Shown here: piece by piece, positions 9,742-16,903 of the stretch
Position numbering within the stretch: the first letter of the stretch is position 1
How the letters are laid out: every line of letters starts with the position of its first letter
Source: CAZPHU01 sp964586285
Lineage (GTDB): Bacteria > Fibrobacterota > Chitinivibrionia > Chitinivibrionales > CAYFVL01
Direction: 5' to 3'
DNA: 64,000 nucleotides
Assembly (NCBI GenBank): GCA_964586285.1
Contig: CAZPHU010000006.1
Coordinates: 5,494-69,493 of the forward strand
Position numbers and translations under genes: made by a program
The notes under the pieces: model-generated
The model's input: the letters and a program-made list of their open reading frames with translations, nothing else
Told to the model about the DNA's origin: nothing
Database searches by the model: none

Positions 9742-10413
9742 TCATTCCCCGCCTGAAACTGCCAGCTCATTTTTTATTTCGGTGACTCCTCGGGTGTGTT
9801 TGACTATCTCATGAATAGAGGAGTAAGTGTCCCAGTTGTTGACCTCGCCCCACAGGGTAACTGTGCCGTTTTCGACTTTCAAGCTGATCAAAGCCGAATC
9901 CACCTTTCCGGTGCGATCTATCGCTTCACGGATTTGCTGTGCGATCGTTTCGTCCAGAAGCGAGTGAGACGGAACAACCGAAATTTTGTTATGCACCCTC
10001 TCAACACCCGCGACATTAAACGCCAGTTCTTCCGCGCGAAGCTTCTTCCAGAATGCCTCTACATCACCGGTCAATGTAACCTCACGGCCTTCAACCATCA
10101 CCTCGATTTTCCCGCCGTCCAGGTGAGGATAAAGATCGATAGTTCGTTTGATTATTTCCGAAAGCTCTTTATCATCGGGTTCAAAAGATATGTTTTTACC
10201 TATTACTTCTATCACATTATCAACCGCCAGTATCCCCGGAATGCTCATGGCATCCTCCCCCGCCGCCTGACGAGCCATGTAGGATGGAGCGGTTCCACTT
10301 AAATGTGCCGTTTGATCTTTTACATCCACCTGTATATCGCAGCCTTCCAAACGGCTGTCCCAGTCAAGATGATCCTCAACCGCGTGCTCCAGTTCCAAAG
10401 CAGTCTGTGCCAT
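9742..10413 (-). CDS. Triple BON-domain protein, no signal peptide
   Basis: The product is 223 residues from ATG 10413 (AAAGGGG lies upstream; a start 11 codons earlier has no ribosome site). Three BON repeats follow one another at about residues 5-70, 80-148 and 155-222. Each has the alpha-beta pattern with a central V.L.G strand and turn (VTLTGDVEAFWKK, VTLWGEVNNWD) and a closing V..V.N.I strand. BON domains bind phospholipid or envelope surfaces, and OsmY-type members respond to osmotic or envelope stress. Members are usually exported; this one has no signal peptide, so it is probably cytoplasmic or acts at the inner face of the membrane. It is convergent with the acidic-repeat gene and shares its terminator. 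Confidence 0.88.
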   Translation of the reverse strand: MAQTALELEHAVEDHLDWDSRLEGCDIQVDVKDQTAHLSGTAPSYMARQAAGEDAMSIPGILAVDNVIEVIGKNISFEPDDKELSEIIKRTIDLYPHLDGGKIEVMVEGREVTLTGDVEAFWKKLRAEELAFNVAGVERVHNKISVVPSHSLLDETIAQQIREAIDRTGKVDSALISLKVENGTVTLWGEVNNWDTYSSIHEIVKHTRGVTEIKNELAVSGGE

Positions 10414-10468
10414 AGCAACCCCTTTCTCCAACCAAAAAGAAAACAATTAATTGTTAAACTGCAAATTC

Positions 10469-10591
10469 AGTGCCGCGAACCTTGGTTTAAACGGGGAAAA
10501 TCAACAACCGCTTTTAATCCTCCACATGACTGATTCGCTAATTAGTCATGTGGGGAAATAAGATGTTGGCATCGGTGAGTTTCGCGGCACT
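10469..10591. repeat. Nested inverted repeats
   Basis: An outer 11-bp perfect repeat (AGTGCCGCGAA at 10469-10479 and its complement at 10581-10591) encloses an inner one (CCACATGACT at 10522-10531 and its complement at 10544-10553). The inner stem extends inward with one G-T pair. Neither is followed by a T run. It could be a folded leader of the BON transcript, a small palindromic element, or a binding site; the sequence does not decide. Confidence 0.6.
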
Positions 10592-10711
10592 TATAGAGGG
10601 CAAGTTTGAATATTGTGCCTGATGGTCACAAAAGCAAGAATCCGTACTCATGCTGCTTATTCCATAATTGACATTTTTGGCCCTGAAGAGTATGATTTAT
10701 AGGCAAACAGG

Positions 10712-10740
10712 TTATTAAACAGGTTTGCGGCCAATATAAT
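10712..10740 (+). promoter_or_regulatory. Candidate sigma-70-type promoter for the motor operon
   Basis: A perfect TATAAT at 10735-10740 lies 17 bases after TTATTA (10712-10717). The -10 box is ideal, the -35 box weak, which fits an activator-dependent promoter. The first gene is a MerR-type regulator at 10860. Confidence 0.5.
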
Positions 10741-10797
10741 TTGCATACATTCAATCAGTTAGACATCCACACCATAAGGTATTTTTTGTTTGTTCCC

Positions 10798-10811
10798 TAC
10801 TATATATAGTA
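10798..10811. promoter_or_regulatory. Perfect 14-bp palindrome upstream of the MerR-type gene
   Basis: TACTATATATAGTA reads the same on both strands and lies 48 bases before the start codon of the MerR-type gene, downstream of the candidate promoter. It could be an operator for that regulator, but AT-rich palindromes also arise by chance. Confidence 0.35.
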
Positions 10812-10859
10812 AGGTTAATTTTCCACTCTCTTAATCAATAGAAAAGGAGTTTACTGATT

Positions 10860-11132
10860 ATGGCTTATTATTTAACCACCGGACAGGTGGCCCGTCAGTT
10901 GAGGATTTCGGTTTCCACACTCAAAAGATGGCTTTTAGATCTGAGTCAGGAAATACCCGAAAAACGCAATTACAACGGCTGGCGTCTTTTCACGGATCTG
11001 GATGTTGAGAAGCTTAAGGAGTATAAAAGGATCATACGCCGGAAGGGTAAACGGTTCAATGATTCGACCCTTATCCCTACAATCCGGTCCAGGAAGAACT
11101 TTCGAGTAATTGCAGAAGGAAACGATATGTGA
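10860..11132 (+). CDS. MerR-type helix-turn-helix DNA-binding protein
   Basis: This 90-residue protein opens with the MerR/excisionase winged helix (LTTGQVARQLRISVSTLKRW, residues 5-24; wing GWRLFTDLDVEKL at 40-52). A basic tail follows (RRKGKRFN and RSRKNF). It lacks the long dimerisation helix and sensor domain of full MerR proteins, so it is a short DNA-binding form. AAGGAG lies about ten bases before the ATG. Its stop overlaps the GTG start of the next gene by four bases, which ties it by translation to the barrel, TPR and motor genes that follow. I infer that it is the local regulator of this long operon. A recombination directionality factor could have the same fold, but no integrase is nearby. 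Confidence 0.8.
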   Translation: MAYYLTTGQVARQLRISVSTLKRWLLDLSQEIPEKRNYNGWRLFTDLDVEKLKEYKRIIRRKGKRFNDSTLIPTIRSRKNFRVIAEGNDM

Positions 11133-12217
11133 AAACTCAAGGCTGTTTATTCTTGTTCCTTATGCTGCTTGGCGCATCCGCGGGTGGCGAAACGGTAAAG
11201 CGTGTGCGCAATGAAGGCGGTATACATTGCAGAGCATCGAATGTGATGGGCAGTGGGAATATAGCCGCTCAAACCGGAATCTCAAGCTCAATCAACAAAA
11301 TTGCACTTCATGCAAATCCCTATATAGGAGTTCGTGTCGGTATAGCAGGGATCATCCAGCTGGGAGCTCAGACGTCTTTGGAGGATTTCAGCGGTATCGG
11401 TCCTTCACAGGCACATCTGCAGGTTACTACACCGGGCAATGATAAATTGCGTCTTTTTGGTCTGGCGATAAGTGCGGATCTTTACTTCTCGACCTCGCCG
11501 GATACATTCAGTCTGGTAACCGAAAACAACAAGCCCGAGTACTCACCATATCTTACAGGCTCTGTTCTGGCGGATATCGATTGGCTTTCCCTCTGGAAAA
11601 GTTTCCCACTGAAGACCTATTTGAATCTGAGTATGGTGGACGATCCGCAGACGCTGCATCGATACCATCAGGTTAAACTGCTTTTTGGAAATGAATGGAA
11701 GATGCAACGCAACAGTTTTTTCATTGAATCGGGAGCAGCTCTATACAAAGAAAAGAAAACAAGGTTCAATTTGTCGGGGGATTCCCATTTTGAACAAGGG
11801 TATGCGTGGATTCAGGGAGGTGGACGCGTTCGTTTTGGTGACAAGATCAGCATTGTCGGGGGGTTGGGCATCACAGTCGGTCAAAAAATGAAAGACAAGA
11901 GTGATTTCAGACCCGGCTTGGTGATGTTCGATTTACAGTTTGAGATGCCGATAGTTTTCAAGGAAACCGCGACGGAGGCGATAAGAACTCTCGTATTTAT
12001 AGACAGGCGCAAGCATGATTCAAACGATCCATACGGCGCACTGCGCATAAGCGAACAAAAGCTTTTCAACAGGTACAGTGAAGTAGTAGAGGGACTCGAT
12101 TTAGAGGCGGAAAGCTTCGACTATCAGTCGGAAAACCTGGAATTGAGAAAGAAAAGGGAAGAGATACAGGAGAAGATGAGAAATATAGAACAGATACTCA
12201 AGGAGACGGAAGAATGA
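11129..12217 (+). CDS. Putative outer-membrane beta-barrel protein with coiled-coil tail (copy 1)
   Basis: The protein has 362 residues and starts at GTG 11129, overlapping the previous stop by four bases, with AGAAGG upstream. A signal peptide ends near SAGG. Residues about 30-290 are alternating polar and hydrophobic strands with many Gly and aromatic residues (ISIVGGLGITVGQK, LVMFDLQFEMPIVF), as in outer-membrane barrels. Residues 310-362 are a charged helical tail (LELRKKREEIQEKM). The next gene has the same plan: an early GxGN motif, strands, then a basic coiled coil. In Myxococcus gliding machines, outer-membrane barrels GltA and GltB sit beside large TPR proteins, as here. Assignment as a Glt-like barrel is inference; the barrel call rests on strand pattern only. 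Confidence 0.7.
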   Translation: MKTQGCLFLFLMLLGASAGGETVKRVRNEGGIHCRASNVMGSGNIAAQTGISSSINKIALHANPYIGVRVGIAGIIQLGAQTSLEDFSGIGPSQAHLQVTTPGNDKLRLFGLAISADLYFSTSPDTFSLVTENNKPEYSPYLTGSVLADIDWLSLWKSFPLKTYLNLSMVDDPQTLHRYHQVKLLFGNEWKMQRNSFFIESGAALYKEKKTRFNLSGDSHFEQGYAWIQGGGRVRFGDKISIVGGLGITVGQKMKDKSDFRPGLVMFDLQFEMPIVFKETATEAIRTLVFIDRRKHDSNDPYGALRISEQKLFNRYSEVVEGLDLEAESFDYQSENLELRKKREEIQEKMRNIEQILKETEE

Positions 12218-13437
12218 AAAGGACCTCCATTATTCCTTTTTTTCTGTTCGCTTTTGTGTTCACCGGCATTTGTTTTCCAAATACCTATATGAAGCGCGAC
12301 AGAGGCCGGGGTTTGTATCATAATGAGGGTGCTAATACCGTCGGAGCCGGTAATGTATGGGTTAGCGCGCGCGCATTGGGTTTTATCTGGGATGATAAAT
12401 TTGACAGCCTGTCGGGGGTGAGTAAACCTGCGGTACACGGGTTTATTGAATCCCGAGTGGATGCCGGCGTTCTTGATTTCATTTCGATTCCATTGCAAAG
12501 CAGGATCATCTCCTACCCTTGGGACGGCAAGCTTCAATTCGGCAATGTCCAAACCGGAATCAAAGTCACCTATCCAAACAACAAAGATCTTCGGTTGTTT
12601 GGACTGGGGGCACAGGTTTTATATAAGCACAGTTTTTTGAAAAATTTTAACTCGATTGCCGGCTACAGAAAAGACGGTACGGGTTTTTCGCCCGAGGGAG
12701 TGATAATAGAGGGTGGTTCGGTGGAAGGAAAAATTTTGCTGGACATTGACCTGATAAGTTATAACAGCAATCTGCCAATCCATGTGATGCTTAACGCCGG
12801 CATGAGTATTCCTCTTGACGAAAGTAACAGAGATCTGTCTCTTTATCTTTTTTCTGCAGGAGCATCATATTCCTCATTTAAATTTGAGGGTTTTGTTGAA
12901 TATTCAATCGAGGCGCTTGTGAACAGCGTCTTCTCCCCCAAAGTCGTTTCCAAAAGATGGTGGTCCAGTGAAAAAAGATGGGAAGTTGCTTTAATCGAAA
13001 ACCCCATGTACTTAACATTAGGCGGACGTTACTATGCCTCTAATGGAATAACCTCAACCGTATGCGCTCCACTTCTGTTGAGTTCAAATTTCGGCACTGC
13101 AATGACTCAAAAAGACAAAAGCGATCTCCATCACAATCCCCAACTGTCGCCAAACAGAGTCCGGGATACTTTTGATCCCTGGTATGCTAAGTGGAAGATA
13201 ATAGTCCAGATCGCCTTTCCAATAAGATATAAGCACACTGCGGCACAGATGCGCAGGAATTTTTTACTCCTTAAAAACAGAAAAGAGCGTGACGGAATCG
13301 ACATCGATGAAAAATTGCGTGAAACCGGAGGTGACATCGATTCAACACAGCAGAATGAGGAATCCTTCGACCAAGATTCAAGGGAGAGACTAGAAAAGAT
13401 ACGGGAGAGACGCAAACAACTAAAGAAAATAGAATGA
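12214..13437 (+). CDS. Putative outer-membrane beta-barrel protein with coiled-coil tail (copy 2)
   Basis: This 407-residue protein overlaps the previous stop by four bases (ATGA). A signal peptide (IIPFFLFAFVFTGICF) is followed by RGLYHNEGANTVGAGNVWV, which mirrors the start of the mature upstream protein (NEGGIHCRASNVMGSGNI). The two share an NEG...GxGN opening, a K-LRLFGLG-type strand and a C-terminal charged helix (RERLEKIRERRKQLKK), so they are probably diverged paralogues. The middle is beta-rich and consistent with a barrel. The helical tail may face the periplasm and meet the TPR proteins encoded next. Function is unknown; the neighbours suggest an outer-membrane part of a trans-envelope machine. 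Confidence 0.68.
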   Translation: MKRTSIIPFFLFAFVFTGICFPNTYMKRDRGRGLYHNEGANTVGAGNVWVSARALGFIWDDKFDSLSGVSKPAVHGFIESRVDAGVLDFISIPLQSRIISYPWDGKLQFGNVQTGIKVTYPNNKDLRLFGLGAQVLYKHSFLKNFNSIAGYRKDGTGFSPEGVIIEGGSVEGKILLDIDLISYNSNLPIHVMLNAGMSIPLDESNRDLSLYLFSAGASYSSFKFEGFVEYSIEALVNSVFSPKVVSKRWWSSEKRWEVALIENPMYLTLGGRYYASNGITSTVCAPLLLSSNFGTAMTQKDKSDLHHNPQLSPNRVRDTFDPWYAKWKIIVQIAFPIRYKHTAAQMRRNFLLLKNRKERDGIDIDEKLRETGGDIDSTQQNEESFDQDSRERLEKIRERRKQLKKIE

Positions 13438-13444
13438 CTTGATT

Positions 13445-16400
13445 ATGAGGATGGGCAAGGCGATTATAATAGTGGTACTCAGCGCACTTTTTGCGGTGCA
13501 ATGGCCATGCCTTGCTCAAAAAACAAGAAGAGAGGATATGATTTGGCAAACCCGTGAGACGCTTATTTCCAGACTGGGAGCCGAATTATACAAAATCGAT
13601 ATTCTTCGCCGGGACCTGTCAAGCATTCGGATAATACTTAACGATATGCGAAATCTTGAGCTTTTCCCGCCGGAAGTGACCGACTTAAATGACATACAAA
13701 TAGTAGCTTTTGACAAAAGAATAGAGCATTTGGAAAACCGTGCCCGGACGCTGGGCAACAAAGTTGAAGGCTTCCGGATGCCGCTTTCGGATGCGCTGTC
13801 GATTCTTCGGGAGCTGATTGTGGGTCAACCGGTGGAAGATATGTTTGAGATAATTGAAAAGGGTGATATTCAACGTATCGATCAGATGCTTGATATTAAG
13901 CATTCAATTGATGATTTGTGGAAAGACTTGGACCTCCTGCTTACCGAATCGAAAAAAGAAATGGGATTTTCTTCAGGGCATCACGACGATGAGACGGAAG
14001 AAGACGATGAGTTTTTTCAGATTCTTAAAGCCAATCTTGGCCGTCAGTGGGAAAGCTTCTATAATCACATGGAATCGATAAAGGATTCCCTGGCAGTCCG
14101 AGCTACACCTTCACAAGCCGAAAGAATGTTCACTTATGAGTATCATCATCTTAAACAAGTAATAGCTTCTCAAAACTACCGCCTTGCTCAAAGCAAGCTA
14201 TCCAACATGCGTCGTAGATATCCGGAAATAAATCCTGATAAACTGGCCGTTTTATCCGCTAACCTATACTATCAACTTGGTGAATATAGTAAGATTCACG
14301 ACATCCTGGATAATGCAGCATCATTGAAGTCTTTACCTGGTGAAGCGAGTATACTTAGAATAAAAAGCCTCTATGCGCTTGAAGAATACCAAAACATCTG
14401 GAATCTTCGAAACACAATAGATTATGAGAGTTTGTCCGGAACAACGAAAAATATACTTCTTTGGCTGATAATGGAAAGCGGTTTGCATATCGGTGTTGAA
14501 GAAGACTTTTCTTCTCTGGCAAAGCATGTGAATAAGGAATCCGAATACAAGTTCCATGTTTTTCATGCTCTTGCTCGGTCCTATATTCAGAAAGAAAATT
14601 ATCCTATTGCCCTTTCCGTTTTAAATAGCGCGGTAAGATACAAAGTCCAAAGCGAAGTGGATATACATGCGTATAGACGAATACGCCTTGCAATCGGTCA
14701 AACACAGTATGAAATCGGTGATTACAAAACCGCATTAAAGACATTTTTCGACCTGATCAATGAACCTCAAATATTCGATGAAGTTCTCTTCGGCATCGTA
14801 TGGTGCTATATCAAAATGGATATGTATGACAAAGCAGAAACATCGCTGCGCAAAATTATCAGTCAGGAATCTCAGTCGCCGTTTGCCGTCGAATCGATTC
14901 TTCTGATGGCTAAGCGTTTTGTTAACAAAGCACTCTACGAATGGGAAAAAACCTGTCATTTGGAAAAGGAAGAGTACCGAATTTCTTTAACACTTGAAAA
15001 ACTAAAAAGTAAATCAAACAAAGAAAAAAACTCTAATGATGAAAAAATCAAATCAGCAATCCATCAACTTCAATCTCTGTTAATGGAGATTCGGGAAGGA
15101 AACCGCTACGATAAGTCGGATATTGAGTCTTTGTTCCAAAAGGCGCAAAACATTTGCGGAATTGTAACCAGGTTTTACGAAACAGGATCGTTTCAGGAAA
15201 AATCGTTTTCGGACAAGAGAGAAAAAATGCTCCATACGCTGGATTCGCTGCTGGCAGCTGTAAAAAATGATGAGCGATCCGATTCACTAACCTACGTGTA
15301 TTCACGAGAAAGGATTCACCTGATAAAGCAATTGGTTCGCCGTGGACACGTGATGGCCTCCGAAATAGCTATTGAGGAGTTTCGCTGGAAAAAGGATTAT
15401 CTGGATCACAGAAAAGAGAGACTTATAGACGAGAAAAATCTTTTTCAGCTAAGGAAGAAGGCTGCAAAAAAGGAAGATATTGTCAAAGCGCTTTCAAAAT
15501 TCGACATTCAAATCGACTCAGTTGTAAGCTCCGAAAGAGTACTACTGCCGCAATGGCAGGAACAACTTATGCAAACCATCGCCACAACTCTCGAGAGGGT
15601 ACCTCTGGATACACTGGAAGACATTTATTTCAGGTATCATCTTGGAGAGCTTTACTATTCTAAGGAAAACAGAGTGTTTGCTCAGCAATATGAGACATAT
15701 GAAAAGCAGTACATGAAATACGACAGTCTTCTGTTGCTTTTTCATGACGGTAAGCTTGAACGCATGCCGCAAGCTCCTCAAAAACCGATACTGGATCACA
15801 GCAAAAGTATTGCCGTTTTCCAAGATATTCTCAATAAGTATCCCGGTAATACAAACAACGCACCTGTGGAATATAGCTTGGCCTGGTGTTACAACGATCT
15901 GGAGAAGTTGGACAGCGCAGTTTTTCACATGAGCCAACTTACCAAAAATTATCCAAACAGCCCGTATACTCCACAGGCCTGGATGTATACGGGGGAATAC
16001 TATTTCGACCACTCTCGTCTCGACAGCGCCACTCATGCATACAGATCGGTAATGAATTATCCCGAAAGTAAATGGTTTGACGAGGCGCTATACAAGCTTG
16101 CCTGGACAAACTACCGCTTGTCCAATCCTGAGAAAGCGATAAGCTCTTTTCTCGCACTTATCGATACGGAGGGGGCGGGTAATACTGGTAAACCCTTACT
16201 CGAAAAAGAATCGATTGACTATATAGCAATAAGTTTCAGCGAAAGTGATCCAACGGGTGATAAGGGTTTGAAAAGAGCCGAAAGGTTTGTCGTCAAATAC
16301 GGTGACGATATGCGCGGGCCGCAGATTCTTTTTCGTCTTGCAGAGGTATATCGTGAACAGGGTAGATACTCGATGGCAAAACGTACTTACAAAAGTCTGC

Positions 16401-16903
16401 TTTCGATGTATCCTCAAGACAGCCGCAACCATTTAGTTGAAAACGGCCTACTGGTGGTTTCCGAAAGGGATATGACAATCACCCAGACTGCGGAAGCGAA
16501 GGTCGAATTCTTTAAAAAATACAATCACGGCGGCATGTGGTCAAAAGCTCAGAATCAATCCCAGGTTGTTAACGTAGCGGACAGTATGGCCGCCGCACAA
16601 CTTTATGATGCGGCCATACTCTTTCATCAATTGGCGCTTCAGGAAAATGACAGCATAATTTACGCGCGTGCGGCGCAAACATACGAACTGTTTATTCAAT
16701 ATTACCCCGATTTACCAAAGGCAAACGAATGCCATTACAATTTTGCCGAAATTCTTTTCTCTATGGGAAATTACTCGCGGGCGGCAAGAGAATATATGGC
16801 CGTTTCCAAACGTTATCCGAATGGTAAATACAGGGAAACCGCCGCCTGGAATGCAATTGTTTCATCACAGTTGCTCATGAAACAGGAGGAGGAACGGCAG
16901 TGA
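13445..16903 (+). CDS. Very large periplasmic TPR protein
   Basis: The product is about 1152 residues. ATG 13445 is used; TTG 13439 and ATG 13451 are also in frame and none has a clear ribosome site, so coupling to the upstream gene is likely. A signal peptide (IIIVVLSALFAVQWPCLAQ) exports it. The mature protein is almost all helix: coiled coil at about 25-210, then many tetratricopeptide repeats (LAWCYNDLEKLDSAVFHMSQ; YEPF-like turns such as YPNSPYTPQAWMYTGEYYF) to the end. TPR superhelices bind protein partners. Its size, position beside barrels and a TPR lipoprotein, and the TolQR genes downstream suggest a periplasmic scaffold comparable in role to the TPR proteins of Glt/Nfs machines. 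Confidence 0.8.
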   Translation: MRMGKAIIIVVLSALFAVQWPCLAQKTRREDMIWQTRETLISRLGAELYKIDILRRDLSSIRIILNDMRNLELFPPEVTDLNDIQIVAFDKRIEHLENRARTLGNKVEGFRMPLSDALSILRELIVGQPVEDMFEIIEKGDIQRIDQMLDIKHSIDDLWKDLDLLLTESKKEMGFSSGHHDDETEEDDEFFQILKANLGRQWESFYNHMESIKDSLAVRATPSQAERMFTYEYHHLKQVIASQNYRLAQSKLSNMRRRYPEINPDKLAVLSANLYYQLGEYSKIHDILDNAASLKSLPGEASILRIKSLYALEEYQNIWNLRNTIDYESLSGTTKNILLWLIMESGLHIGVEEDFSSLAKHVNKESEYKFHVFHALARSYIQKENYPIALSVLNSAVRYKVQSEVDIHAYRRIRLAIGQTQYEIGDYKTALKTFFDLINEPQIFDEVLFGIVWCYIKMDMYDKAETSLRKIISQESQSPFAVESILLMAKRFVNKALYEWEKTCHLEKEEYRISLTLEKLKSKSNKEKNSNDEKIKSAIHQLQSLLMEIREGNRYDKSDIESLFQKAQNICGIVTRFYETGSFQEKSFSDKREKMLHTLDSLLAAVKNDERSDSLTYVYSRERIHLIKQLVRRGHVMASEIAIEEFRWKKDYLDHRKERLIDEKNLFQLRKKAAKKEDIVKALSKFDIQIDSVVSSERVLLPQWQEQLMQTIATTLERVPLDTLEDIYFRYHLGELYYSKENRVFAQQYETYEKQYMKYDSLLLLFHDGKLERMPQAPQKPILDHSKSIAVFQDILNKYPGNTNNAPVEYSLAWCYNDLEKLDSAVFHMSQLTKNYPNSPYTPQAWMYTGEYYFDHSRLDSATHAYRSVMNYPESKWFDEALYKLAWTNYRLSNPEKAISSFLALIDTEGAGNTGKPLLEKESIDYIAISFSESDPTGDKGLKRAERFVVKYGDDMRGPQILFRLAEVYREQGRYSMAKRTYKSLLSMYPQDSRNHLVENGLLVVSERDMTITQTAEAKVEFFKKYNHGGMWSKAQNQSQVVNVADSMAAAQLYDAAILFHQLALQENDSIIYARAAQTYELFIQYYPDLPKANECHYNFAEILFSMGNYSRAAREYMAVSKRYPNGKYRETAAWNAIVSSQLLMKQEEERQ

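Larger units (their letters stand above)
10414..10859. other. Regulatory intergenic region upstream of the motor operon
   Basis: These 446 bases lie between divergent genes. They hold nested inverted repeats (10469-10591), a candidate promoter (10712-10740) and a perfect AT-rich palindrome (10798-10811), each listed separately. No convincing coding frame was seen. Confidence 0.6.

Noticed and set aside
10860..11132. Excisionase of a mobile element
   Set aside because: No integrase, attachment-site repeat or phage gene is near, and the gene is coupled by overlap to the barrel and TPR genes.
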